The translations under genes were made by a program, and so were the position numbers. This document shows positions 1 to 11,070 of a stretch of DNA of 64,000 nucleotides, piece by piece. Origin of the DNA: Aquilaria yunnanensis (Eukaryota; Streptophyta; Magnoliopsida; Malvales; Thymelaeaceae); NCBI GenBank assembly GCA_039654915.1, contig CM077596.1, positions 47,304,501 to 47,368,500 on the forward strand, in the 5' to 3' direction. Positions within the stretch are counted from its first letter, which is position 1. Every line of letters begins with the position of its first letter. Under the pieces are notes generated by a model. That model made no database searches. It had not been told where the DNA came from and worked only from the letters and a program-made list of their open reading frames with translations.

Positions 1-771
1 GTAACTTGTGTCTGCATGACTAAGACTATATCATGCCAAAAGATGTCTCCTGAAGCCAGTACAGAGAACCATAGCATCAAAGGGATGTTTTCACCCATCA
101 TCGAATAACACCTTGTTGCCTCTTATTGCACTACCTGCGCACATTTACTTGCTGTGAGAAACATGAAGCTATGTTTTTATGAGGAGAGCAGAGTAGAGAA
201 AGACCTGAAGCTGTCCTGACTTTATTTTGTTATAGGCGCCTTTGTCAAAAATTGGGCGCCTGCCCAAGTTCAGGCTCCCTGAGGTGCCCAACTAACAGAA
301 GTTATATAGAAAACAACTTTTTCTTCATCAATTCATAGCAACCAACTGACCTCAAAAGTGGGAGGTTTGTATTTAGAACCAGTTTCTTTTGGGTTTCTGG
401 TTTGGGAGGTCTGTATTTAGAACCAGTTTCTTTTAGGTTTCTGGTTTGCATATGATTGGCTGGAGTTTCTTGCAATAAACCTAGCTTCACAGGTTAGTTT
501 TTGTACATTGGTTCGTTTTCTTAAATCGAGTATGGAAACAGCTTCACAAGTTAGTTTTTGTAAATTGGAAGTTCGTTCACTTTTGCTCAAGTTTCTACAC
601 CCCACAACCGGTGCCTTAATAATGATTCACTGATAAAGGAACATCTTAACTTGCTCCTTCAATTTCATAAGCAGTGCTAAAAACCAAAGCTTTCTCTCAT
701 TTATAGTTCTTGTCCTTGCCAAACAGCCAAATTTCAATCTTGTCACCTTGGCAGGGCAATCTGTTGGGTTT
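1..771. other. Non-coding stretch with two small local duplications
   Basis: No gene is recognisable. Two short tandem duplications are visible. A 44-bp unit beginning GGGAGGTTTGTATTTAG at 360 is repeated at 404 with few changes. A roughly 27-bp segment beginning CTTCACAGGTTAG at about 484 recurs at about 542 (58-bp spacing). The open frames here are short, overlap one another and resemble nothing known, so they are not called as genes. Confidence 0.5.
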
Positions 772-2070
772 CGGGAGCCAAACAACGCAGCGGAATTTAA
801 CCGAAACCCTCCAGGATCCAAGTGAAACGGGGTAAACCGGGTGTTCGAAAATTTCATACCTAATTTTCGGTTGAGATCTCTCACTCAACTGTAGAGTCGA
901 ATCACAAAACCTGAACAGTTGACGTGTTCAGGCTCTCAATGGTATCCACACGAGCCTCTCGGGATCACCACGCTTCCACCACGTCCCGGCAGATGCATTT
1001 CTCTTGCGCTCGCAGTGCCAGCTTGCGTCCTCCAAGGAATTGCAAGAGAAGAGTGCGGCTGTCCTTTTGGGAGGCTAGGGCAAGGAGACCTTCAAATTTC
1101 TCACTTAAAAGTTGTATTTATAGTGAGACTCAACTTCCAGGCCTAATGGGTTTCAAAGCCCTAATCCAATTAGGATTTAATTTCGGGCTTAATAATGGCT
1201 CAACTCTTTGGCCCATTATTAATACGAAATTAAAGTGAAACCATAATCCAAATAATTAGCCCATGCACTCTAATGATTGAAATAGCTCTATGTGTGCGAC
1301 CCAATAGGCTCTTGCCATATTGGCAATGATCATAAATCACATTTATGATCATAAGCAATGAGCGGTGTCTAGCAACACATCATTACTACCCAAGTGACAA
1401 GATTGTCGGTGAATCGACTAAACCTTTATGATCATCACCGATATATGCCATTGTCCCTTTGTCCAAGATATCAAGACTAAGCACGAGACATGGAATGTGT
1501 CACTCTCGTATAGCCCAATCTTTGGTTTCTTGATTACCGAGTAGACCAACTTAAACTGACGACATTGATATCATATATCAACTCATCGGAGCATGGTCAT
1601 GCATTTTCTAAGTCTCACTCTATCAAGGGGCCCAAAGATATCACTCCCGTTACATAGGAGAGACAAATCCCATCTTGATCATACAAATCCCTCCGCATGA
1701 TATGTGACATACCCAATGACCTCCTTCAAGTTCACTCAGTTACGAGTAACAAAGGAAAGTATCAAAGTATGTGACTCACATGTAGGGAACCTTGCTGATC
1801 TTAGGTTGAAGGACTACATATACCATGATCACTATGAGAATTACTTATGACACTCATATAACGATCCATGAAGTGTTCTCATGGTGGGTCGGTCCAGTAC
1901 ACAAGTTCTCCAATATGTAGACTATTTATCTCATATTAGTCTCCACATATGCTAGTCATTATGTATTATTGCAACCCGTTCCACAATAATACTAGACTAG
2001 GGACGTTTAAGAATATCATTATTCTAGGGTTACAATTATATTTATTACGTTACGCAGAAACAAAACAACA
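772..2070 (+). mobile_element. LTR-like interspersed repeat, copy 1
   Basis: The segment starts TGTTGGGTTTC and carries the phrase CGCAGCGGAATTT near its 5' end. It has no long open frame. A second copy lies at 44266-44944 on the other strand, with matching blocks in the same order (for example CAATGATCATAAATCA and ACATCATTACTACCCAAG), which shows this is a dispersed family rather than unique DNA. Copy 1 runs about 600 bp further than copy 2. The TG start and lack of coding capacity suggest a solo LTR or the end of a non-autonomous retroelement, but no clear target-site duplication was found. The right edge near CGCAGAAACAAAAC (2052) is approximate. Confidence 0.6.
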
Positions 2071-2349
2071 AACAAAATTGCTGGATTAATGCCTCAATAA
2101 AATATCATGACTCAATGTGCAAAAATACAATCATTTCATGATTGGCCTTTTGGGCACAATACTAACACAATCAAATTTTTTTCTTTTAGTGGCCATACAA
2201 TAACCGAAGCCATAGATCCTTGTGATAATCAAACGTTAGTACTATTATATTTCACTACATGTCAAAAAGAGTGTTACAAGAGAAGCCTTCCAAATCATCT
2301 ATGGATTAATTTCAAGTTCAAGATTTGAGTTGAGCTGCTCATCCACGGA

Positions 2350-3024
2350 TCACCACACCCTTCTTGCAGCTTGCTTGTCGATCCAGGAAGTTAAGGTTGA
2401 AGGAGGGGCTATCGTCTTCCTGGCTTTCTTGCTGCAGGGCATGGCTTTTGCTTTCCAGGGGATCGCGTTCTTCTGGAACCCCACCATCTGAATCTTTCTC
2501 TTGTTAGCTTGTGCAGCACGGTACTGTTGGTTCAGTTTCCTGATGCTCTCTTCCAACAATCTGTCTTCATCTGAAACAGGTGTTCGCAGCGCAGCTTTCT
2601 CAGTCTTGTCTGCTTCTCTCTGGTGCGAAACTGCTCTCATCATCTGACCCGCTGTTGTCTTCCTTGCCATGTGATCGTCTACGTTCTTTACCAATGTCTC
2701 TTTCTGATCAGACTCGACACGGCTTCCTTGGTTCTCACGCAATGCCGGAATCTTTAGCCTTATGATGCATCGCTTCTTCTTCTCATCAGCCTTCTCTTCT
2801 TTCGCCATAATCAATCCGCTCTGCCCAGAATCATCGCCTGGAGGATTCTGAACGGTAGTCGCGTAGACCTTTTCCATGATCCGAGGCACTCTTTGCCGCA
2901 ACTCTTCCGGCCACTTCATTGCAGCCACCGAAAAGATGGTATCGATGAATCGGAAAGCCTCCTCCTTGTTGCTTTGGAGGAGGCGCTTCTCCAACTGCTC
3001 GCTGAAGTTGATTGGGGAAGCCAT
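2350..3024 (-). CDS. Uncharacterised 224-aa basic plant protein
   Basis: This is a single uninterrupted minus-strand frame. I chose the ATG at 3024 (reading MASPINFSEQLEKRLLQ) over the frame's first start at 3087, because a TATA box (TATATAA, 3065-3071) lies about 41 bp upstream and overlaps the longer version. The N-terminal third looks like a folded helical domain (residues 1-55, containing KEEAFRFIDTIF and WPEELRQRVPRIMEKVY). The middle is charged, with a KADEKKK stretch followed by IIRLKIPAL. The C-terminal third is Lys/Arg-rich (ANKRKIQMVGF, CSKKARKT), suggesting nuclear localisation or nucleic-acid binding. No signal peptide or membrane segment is visible. Amino-acid use is gene-like and the frame is much longer than random ones nearby. 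I do not recognise the family. It could also be a transposon-derived or lineage-specific gene. Confidence 0.6.
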   Translation of the reverse strand: MASPINFSEQLEKRLLQSNKEEAFRFIDTIFSVAAMKWPEELRQRVPRIMEKVYATTVQNPPGDDSGQSGLIMAKEEKADEKKKRCIIRLKIPALRENQGSRVESDQKETLVKNVDDHMARKTTAGQMMRAVSHQREADKTEKAALRTPVSDEDRLLEESIRKLNQQYRAAQANKRKIQMVGFQKNAIPWKAKAMPCSKKARKTIAPPSTLTSWIDKQAARRVW

Positions 3025-3064
3025 TAGTGATGATTTAGAGAAAAATACTGCCGCAAGCTCGTCC

Positions 3065-3071
3065 TTATATA
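3065..3071 (-). promoter_or_regulatory. TATA box for the 2350-3024 gene
   Basis: The minus strand reads CTATATAAGG, a canonical plant TATA box, ending 41 bp before the chosen ATG. Transcription would start about 10-20 bp before that codon, giving a very short 5' leader. This placement is the main reason for rejecting the upstream start. Confidence 0.5.
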
Positions 3072-3995
3072 GACCATCCCCAGTCAAAAATCCTATTCCT
3101 TTTAAAGGATTCCTAGCCCTAAAGGATTCAGTCGAATCCTACTCCTAGTGAAACACGATAGAGTTTCGATTCACGGTCTGCTTTCCCTTAATTACATTAT
3201 ACAAGTGTTACATAATATCTCAGATTTAAGAGCTGGAAAAATCTATGCAGGTAATTCATGGTGACAGTGGCGAGATCTCTTCTAAGATATACCTCTATCT
3301 CGGGCAAGATCTTCCGAAAGCTATTGCCAATGAACATTCTGGCCCCAGATGCGATGGGAATGGAAAACTGGAGCCTTTGGGTTGGTACATTAATTGGTTC
3401 ATCGTCCGTACTCCTACAGCAGAACCTCTTTAAATAGTGTCCACTTGCCTTTCCTTTTAAGCAATTTGTGAAAGAAAACACAATTAATTGAGCGAAAATA
3501 GGATGCTCCCACATCACAAGTATAATTTCCAGTTAGTTTCATCTCAAATAAAGTACTGTTCCACTATTAGCATGATCTATAATCTCTGGTACGTGCAACA
3601 AAAAGCCCATAATCCATAAAACCTTTCCCCCATCAACTTTCATGAATGACACAAAATTTCCTCTATATGCAAACATTGCAAGCCAAAACTTCAACTGATC
3701 ATCGATATAATTTATGACCTTCAAAAAAACGAGAAGCATAACAAGGAGTCGCTCATCCTTTGACCTGGGCTTCGAGAAGTAGTATGATAGGGGAAAAGCA
3801 AAAAAAAAAAACAGGAACATAAGTTACCAGTTTTAGAAAAGTTCATTGTTACTGTGTTCATGTAAAGGTTATCCAAAAACAAGTTGAAAGCATTAGGCAA
3901 GCAATAATGCAAGACATAAAAACCAGCTGTTGCAAAAGAAAAAAAAATGAAAAGCACTTGGACGGCCTGAGAGAGACAATAAATCAACATCCCAC
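3072..3995. other. No supported gene
   Basis: Minus-strand frames of 106 aa (3197-3517), 93 aa (3539-3820) and 89 aa (3721-3990) occur here but match nothing I know. The last two have the Phe/Leu-rich look of translated AT-rich DNA. Exons for the second C2 domain of the neighbouring synaptotagmin-like pseudogene were looked for here and not found. Confidence 0.4.
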
Positions 3996-5011
3996 CTGCC
4001 CCTGGTTTTTGTTGTCTCTCTGAACCTCAAAGTCCTTAACCAGACTCAACCAGACATCCTTCACTTTACCAGGTTCAAGTTCACTTAGTCGTACTAGTGC
4101 ACATCCAATGAGCTCAGCTGCTTGAAGACCCTCATCATCATAGATTTTTATCACCAAGTGCTGAGTTTCAGCATCTTCAACAACAAATTCATAGTGTTTA
4201 TTCCAAATGGGATTCAGATCATTATTCTGGAGGCATCAAAAAGGAAGAAAGAAGAAACAATATATTTAAACTTTGAAACAAATAAGTATTCAACCAAGTT
4301 AATCATTTGGATGATAATGGAAGAGATAGAGAGAGAGAGATGACTTACAATTGTTTTGCTGGTTTTCGTTCTATTAGGTAGAGGTTGTAAATATAATTTA
4401 GCAAAAGGATCGGATTTTCCAATAAGGTCTTTGTTCATTAGGTTCCTTGCTTGGATAAGCTTCACCTCTAGTACTCATTCTGGTTTCAACTCCAGGTCAC
4501 TGGGAGGAAAGGACCAAAGTCATATTAACTTCAGTATGCACAGGAGGGGTGATGAAGCAGGAGCAGAAGCAAAAAACTCGAGTTCACTACTGAGACAACA
4601 GAACGAAAAAATTGTTTAACATCTTAACAGATCTGTGCATTCTACCAACTCCAACAGGACAACAGGACATAGGGCCTATGACTATCTCTCCATTGAGAGT
4701 TACAAGGAACCTATGTTAGCAAAATACCCTGTACATATTGATAAAAAAATCTCTCAGACCACAAAATAAAGTACTTTCTCCCCGTAGAATACTTCTCTTT
4801 CAATCTAGTCAGATATCTAAGCCTGCTAGTAAGGTCAGGGAACCTATCAACTAATTTGACAAGTAAAGAACCTGGTTTACAATGAAGGGAAGAAAAATCA
4901 TTTAAAAAAAACAATGAAGTACCCATAATCCCCAGGCAAAATGGGAATAATTTTCCTGACAGGCTATGTGATGGAATCTTCAACAGCATCACATATGGTA
5001 TCTTGTATGGC
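3996..5011 (-). pseudogene. Synaptotagmin-like (SMP-C2) gene fragment, plant SYT4/SYT5 type
   Basis: Three exon-like blocks keep splice sites and phase. Block 1 (5011-4923) encodes the end of the SMP lipid-binding domain, with DAVEDSIT and PVRKIIPILPGDY. Block 2 (4499-4349) begins the first C2 domain: LEVKLIQARNL, then NKDLIGKSDPFAKLY. Block 3 (4226-3996) completes it, with NDLNPIWNKHYEFVVED, YDDEG and ELIGCALVRLSEL. The intact family tethers ER and plasma membrane and binds lipid with calcium. This copy is broken: a TAG (4964-4966) replaces the conserved Trp of the SMP domain, and a TGA (4475-4477) sits just before the C2 domain. The acceptor before block 1 has lost its AG. The N-terminal membrane anchor, most of the SMP domain and the second C2 domain were not found. 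The asparagine-rich C2 start and the phases argue for an ancient genomic duplicate, not a retrocopy. Confidence 0.8.
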
Positions 5012-5370
5012 GAAAAGCACACGAAAATGAATCAGCAATCTAGAATAAAACTTCCGAACTCAAACAGCCGATGCAGATAACTGCGCTGTCATGCAATACA
5101 CTAGAAATTATCATTTAACACAGGAAGCAGACATCTGTAGTGCCTATATGATGGGTTCTAACCAGGGCTCCATCTGCCTCCCAAAGCTGGAATCTCAAAA
5201 GCGGACAGGAACAAGCTATGGTCCGGTGCAACGAACCAGAATCAAGCTTTTCTTTCAAAATGAAAGCAAAGCTAAATCATTACCTAAGAGAACAACAACA
5301 AACTACATCAAACCTGTCAACCTATCATATTCCAGCTATCAAGTTTTTAAGTATCAGACGCTGAAGAACA
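5012..5370. other. No supported gene
   Basis: This is the expected position for earlier SMP-domain exons of the synaptotagmin-like pseudogene, but none could be read on the minus strand. The plus-strand 95-aa frame (5091-5378) has no recognisable motif. Confidence 0.4.
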
Positions 5371-5834
5371 AAGGGTAAATTGCAAAAGCCCCCTTATTGT
5401 TAGATCTAACCTATACTTTGTCCCCTCTATTTTCAAAAACATTCACTTTACCCCTACTTCCTTTATAATGTCCAACAATAACTTCTAAAATCCTACATTA
5501 AACCATCTGATAACCATGTTCCAGTCATTTCAAGATTTTTAATATATTTTTCATAGCTAACTAACCTTTAATAAATATGGATATGCATTTACAGGGAAAA
5601 AATGTATTTACAGAAAAGAAAAAACTAATAATTTAAAATGTATATTAACTATAAAAAAATATTAGAGTGACCGAAATTACAGAAGATGACTATCGTATAA
5701 TTTAAATTACAGTTTCAAAATTTGTTATCGGACAGTATAAAAGAACTAAGGGGTAAAGTGTAGATTTTCAAAAATAAAATGGGCAAACTTTATGTTAGGT
5801 AAAGCTTAGGGAGGATAATTGTAACTTTCCCTTT
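5371..5834. mobile_element. MITE with about 85-bp terminal inverted repeats
   Basis: The left end reads AAGGGTAAATTGCAAAAG and the reverse complement of the right end reads AAGGGAAAGTTACAATTA. The similarity continues inwards for about 85 bp on each side, ending at matching CACTTTACCCC blocks. The core (about 5460-5745) is AT-rich with no coding capacity. The terminal motif resembles a common plant Mutator-type MITE. I could not identify a convincing target-site duplication. Confidence 0.7.
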
Positions 5835-5835
5835 C

Positions 5836-6335
5836 CAAGTGTCAATCTTGAGGTACAACATTCTAACTTTTTACCCTCTTGCTTGCACTTACTTACTAGA
5901 AATTTGATTTGATCGTTAGAGGGTTTTTCCTGAAAAAACATCCTTGGGCTTTAATATTATTTTTGTGTGCAGGATTCTATTCCAAGGTTCACAATACCTC
6001 TAGGCCAGGGGCATATGACCCATTCAACAATCAGAAATTATGTTGCATCCTGTCCTTTCTTGATGAAGGGACGCAAGCTGGTACATGGTGGTAAATGAAA
6101 CAGGTCTAATTGGGAGTTCTGTTAGACATAATTGGGAATGGTGTGGTATTTATATAGCGAGGAGAGATCTGAGTAAATAGCTCCTACATAGAAATCATTT
6201 ACCTAATCCTATAAGTTTGGGATCACATTTTACTTTAGGATGGGGGTTCCCTTATTAGCTCATTAGACTCTCCATTGTGGATTCATCATATAGGGATTTA
6301 TCTGTTTTGGGCACTGTATTAGGCCTATTTCTTAT
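5836..6335. mobile_element. Rearranged LTR fragments of the 9.8-10.2 kb Ty3 family
   Basis: Two LTR pieces lie head to head. From 6130 to 6335 the sequence matches the LTR at 9799-10175 in the same (minus) orientation, including the TATA region and the GGGATCACATTTT block. From 5836 to about 6010 it matches the R/U5 half of the same LTR but in plus orientation (AACATTCTAACTTTTTACC and GATCGTTAGAGGG compared with the reverse complement of 9880-9990). A normal 3' LTR cannot have this structure, so the site combines two insertions or an inversion. Confidence 0.6.
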
Positions 6336-9300
6336 GAATAGGACCACTTCCCGATAAAAAAATGTGGTACAGGGTCCTGCATTTTCTTTAGACGTCGTTG
6401 TGTTGAAATGTGGTCTATGTTTGTCTAAAAAGGGTACGACCTCTCCCTTCTTGCATTAAGTTATGCCTTATTCATCGTCATCTTGTCAGGAAGGATGCGA
6501 CGCCTCTCTAGTCTGCTTCTTGAGGAAGTTACAAAAACATCATCATTTGTATTTCTAGCTCTTTTCATCTTGTGTTGTCATTACATGTATCAGGCTCAAT
6601 GGTTGAGGAAGGGGATGAGGCGATGTCTAATTAATGCACCTCAAGGAGGTGACTAAGCATTATCATTTTTAACATTTATTTGTGGCCACATGGCTTCTTC
6701 TCATAAGGTGAAAAGTCCGCAATAATTATAGCGACGGTTTCCAGGAGGTAACTCGAAGTTTATGGGTTTTCCCTATATATATGGTAGGGTTTTTTTCATT
6801 CTTCTTTTTACCTTTTGAGTGCCCCTTGCTTTGTTAGTATTTTTCCTGCTCTTGCTCACTGACAAATCTTATTCCAGGTTTTCAAAGTTTTTTTCCTCTT
6901 TCTATCAAGCTTTTTATAGCCAGGTAATGAGCCCTTTCTTTATAGTTTGTAATATTAGTTTTTTTTTATATATTCTTGGTTGGGGTTTTTTGCTGTTTTG
7001 GGTTTTTTTTTGCCGTTGTTGGCCGTGCCTCCATTGCCCCTCATATGTTGGTGGTAGCCTTGACATATTGCACAATGGTTTTTCCGAATGGTGTCTCCAA
7101 GATTGTCGTTTAGGGCTACCACCACTGAGGCCAATTCCTCGAAGGTCCCATTTTTTCCCAATGTGAAAGTGTTGAAAAGCATTGGGACAAAGCTCGACGA
7201 GGGAGCCCTGAAAATGAATCTATAGTGGTATTACTGGCTTAACGGTATTATGGCCTCCCTTTCTTGAGATCAGACCTTGAAGGACAGGGGCCTTAAAGGC
7301 AAAGATAAAAGGACTGATATTTTCACGATTTATACTGATCAATTGCAAGCAGGGCTCCATTTCCCTTTTCACCCACTAATGGAGCAATTTTGTGAGCACT
7401 ATTAGGTGTCACCTTCACAACTGACGCCAAATGCTTTCATGCATATAAATGTGTTATTTCTTTGCTATAATGTGGCGATGGTGAGCCCTCTACTAGAAGT
7501 TTTTCTCTAGTTTTACATGCTGGACTAGAAGAAAGATTCTAACATAAGTGGGAACAAGTCATTTGCCTTCATTTTCTACAAGGATTCATGAAGGGCTGGA
7601 AAGATCACTTTTTCTTCACTCTAGGAATTCCCCTGCGAGTTCACTAGTTCTTTGTAGCAGGCATTGGTCTGGTGGCTACCAATATATGAAGGCTCTAACG
7701 GCCACCATTTATATTTTGGGTTGGTCATTTAACTGAATTCAGTGGTAGGAATAACAATTTTTTAGAGTTATTTCCCATCCACTACCTAGATATTAATGAA
7801 ACAACTATCAAATGGGTGACAATCAATAGGGCGTACCAGAGTTATCCTAATGTAAGAAATCCCTCCAATGAGGAAGAAGGTTAAGAGGGGAGTTTGGTAG
7901 AGGCTGTTGGGGACCAATGAGGTCCCCTAAATGCCAAAAGTTGTACTCTATGTACGCACCCTATTTTCCTCAATTTTCATGTCCTTTGACTAGTCCTTGT
8001 CATGCCTATAACTTGTCTAGACCTTAGGTTGGAAGTATGGGAAACAAAACAACATACAAGACAGAAAATGAGAAGAAATAGCTAAGAAAGGCATGACAAG
8101 ACAAAAATGACTTAACCGGGTCTAACAAATACGGTGCTAGTGTGCATTTGAAGTGTAAGGACAAAATTGAAAAAAAAAAAAAGAGTTGCGGGCTTAATTG
8201 CTCGTGTTAAAAGCATTATTGAATGATGTAAATGAAAAAAAAAATATAAGTAAAGTTGGTTAATTAAGTTAATTAAAGAAGTAAGTAGCTGGATTAAAAG
8301 GTTTAAGCCAAGATTTTGACACTTGTCTTGGTCAAACTCCACCTCTTCTACCAAGTGCACCTCTTCACTGAACACAAACTACTTCCTAGATGGATTCGAC
8401 TAGGTAGAGAGTAAGTAACTAGATTTGGTGCATAAGTCTCTTTAGCTGCTAGTATTCTTCAATGTCATGCCCTTTACCTCTATGATATTTGCAGTATTTT
8501 CATGTGTCCCTCTTGTTCAAGGGCTGTATTGGCAATGGCCACTTAGGGACTTGGTTTTTCCACTTCAGTGCATACAAAATGTTTGACCTAGTTTTTTTTA
8601 ATCGTAGGATAACGGGCTCTATTTGATAATGCTCATCGCTTCTACTCATCTTCTTAGATTCGTTGTCTCTGTTTCTGTGTTACTTCCCCGGTACCATTGG
8701 TCGATTGAGTTTTTCTACGTGTATGTATCATGTAGCTCGATCAAGAAATTCCTTGGTGTTCCTTATAGGGTTCACATGAAGGTTCCAAGCTAGCTTTGAA
8801 TCTTATGCTAATCCTTGAGTGATGGCAACCAAGTGAAATTCTAGAGATAGTCCTTGTACTTGCATGGCCTTAACATTTTGAAACTTCGAACGAAGTCTCT
8901 CAGGGGTTTTTCGTGGTCTTGGTGAATCTTGAAGAAGTGAGCCACTGTCTTAGGCGTCAGCCAGCTCCTAAGAAGTGATATGAGAAAGCCTAGGAAAGGT
9001 CTCTGAATGATGATAAATGATGCCCCTGAATAGTGCCAAACTAGGAAGTGGCGGCTCCCATCATCATTTAGCTGAAGACTCTACACATGATCGCATCCAA
9101 GGCCCACTCCAATCTCATAGAGGTGACATATCTTTGCAAACGATTGATTGGGTTAGTAAGGCCATCATACAGGTTAATCTTGGGCATACAAAACACCTCG
9201 GGGGTAGGTGCATTAATTATCTCTTTCATAAAAGATTAGAGCCACATATATTCGATATCAATACCAAGGGCAAGGCCTTCTCCCAGGGATTAGGGGCTCA

Positions 9301-9798
9301 CATACATTGTTCCATCTGATCAAGTATTTGCAGAATAACGCTGATGCCACTGCTTCTAAGTGCTAATGTCACTACTTCTAATACTGTCAGATTAGTCCAA
9401 GGATATAGGAGGTTCAAGAGCTTGTGCTTTTGGGAATGGATCTCGAGTGGGGGCTTGGTGAGGCTCCCTAAGAGCCATATTGTTTCTTACAACCTCTTTG
9501 AGGACTCTAAGCAAGGCTCTCCAGTTCTCCTACTACAACATCATTTTAATTTGCTTGAGTAAGGTGTGTTGTAGGGTTTAAAATTGATCATCATCTGATG
9601 GTGTAAGGACTTTTCCTTTACTGGGTCTTTTTTGGACACCGCAGGCTCCTCTGAATCATCCTTTTTGCGGATTTCTTCACCTATAAGTCTTACAAACCCC
9701 ATTAGGTAACAACTCTCCTACTCGTTATCTAATTAATCTTGGTTTTCCATGCGAGACCTCTGGGTGTTCACTATGTTTCCCACAGATGATGCCAATTT
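6336..9798 (-). mobile_element. Decayed internal region of a Ty3-type retroelement with gag remnant
   Basis: On the minus strand, 9260-8690 translates in pieces to a Ty3 gag-like protein: EIINAPTPEVFCMPKINLYD, then a block ending MRLEWALDAIMCRVF, then fragments resembling the ASLEPSC region. Several stops and frameshifts break it. The position, just inside the LTR and primer-site region at 9778-9798, is where gag belongs. No intact protease, reverse transcriptase or integrase could be read between 6336 and 8690. Plus-strand frames here (115 aa at 6819, 62 aa at 7548, 100 aa at 9017) are shadows or noise. Confidence 0.6.
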
Positions 9799-10175
9799 AA
9801 TAGTTAAAGCGATCGTGTGGGCCTAATTCAGAGGTGTGGTGAACTTAGAAATGGAGTCTTGCGCACAAAGACAACATCAGAGCCTTGGGATGTTTTCCCG
9901 GGAAAATCCTCTGATGATCAAAGCAAATTTCCGGTGAACAAAGGAAAGCAAGAAGGTGAAAAATCAGAATGTCATGCATCGATTAGCAATTGGAAGAGTT
10001 TATATAGCTAAAGGAGATTCGAGTATATAGCTATTGAATAAGAATATTCTAGCTAATCCCTGTAATTTTGAGATCACATTTTCCTTTGGGATGATAGTTC
10101 CTTTATTAGCTCGTTGACTCTCTATTGTGAATGTATCGGATAATGATTTATCTATTTTGGGCTTATTTCCTAACA
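9799..10175 (-). mobile_element. 5' LTR of the minus-strand Ty3-type element
   Basis: On the minus strand the LTR starts TGTTAGGAAATAAGCCC at 10175, has a TATA region (CTATATAAAC) at about 10010, and ends near 9799. It is followed by TTGGCATCATCTGTGGGA (about 9780-9797), which resembles the conserved junction next to the primer-binding site of plant Ty3 elements. Partial copies of the same LTR are at 5836-6335. The inner boundary is approximate to a few bases. Confidence 0.65.
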
Positions 10176-11070
10176 ATTATATAATTAGTTTTGGTTTAAA
10201 GAATTGAATTGTACATTCAATGTGTAAATTTGGCATAATTAATGGATCAAAATTATTGCTTAATAAATGTTAGTAACCAAAATATTAAATCAATAATAAA
10301 ATTATGATCTATTTAAAAATATAAAAGGTGAGTTCGATTTTCAACATTTTTCTTTTTTAAGTTCCCCCAAAACCAGATCAAGAATAGAATATCAATCCCT
10401 AATCATCAAACTTGGAAATGTAAATTTCAATTAATTCTTCAAACTTACAAAAAAAAATAAAATATGTACAATTGAGATGATATTTTTATATTTTTATTTT
10501 TATATTAATAAGCATTTAATAGAAAAATTACTTAAACTAGTTGTTAGTAGGCAAAGAGAATTAAAATGTAAATGGAAATTGTAAAAATTGATTTTTTTAG
10601 CTAAATAAAAGAGAAAAGAAAAAGTGTAGTAAAATTAAAATAACACAATTAATTGCATCTAACTATATCTCAAATGATTTTATAAAAAAAACTGAAACTA
10701 TTATATAGAAAATGTACAAATTCGTCACCGCTAATGTAAAAATGATAGAAGTATTAGATAGTATGAGAAATTTCTCTTAGTTAAAAAAATAAAATAAGGA
10801 AAATAAAGGATTGAAATGATTGTGAATAATATTAAAATTACCAGAAGTTATATATCCAAAGCCTAACCATTTTGGCATTATGTGAACTTGAAAGTTTTTG
10901 TTCCTTTCTCTAGCTGAGAAGGTTAGGCTAATTTATACCAATTACTATATAATTAGTTTTGGTTCAAAGAATTGAATGACACATTAAATGTATGAATTTA
11001 GCATAATTAATGAATCAAAATTATTGCATGATAAATGTTAGTAACCGAAACATTAAATAAAATAATTAAA
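10176..11070 (+). repeat. Pair of direct repeats (about 125 bp) around 640 bp of AT-rich DNA
   Basis: The block at 10176-10305 (ATATAATTAGTTTTGG, then GCATAATTAATGGATC) recurs at about 10944-11070 with roughly 90% identity by eye. The DNA between them is AT-rich with no frame. The left copy directly touches the end of the Ty3 LTR. This may be a small non-autonomous element with terminal direct repeats, or a local duplication. Confidence 0.55.

Noticed and set aside
3197..3517. Minus-strand 106-aa frame upstream of the 2350-3024 gene
   Set aside because: No recognisable domain, no promoter or splice support, and it is separated from the gene by the TATA box.
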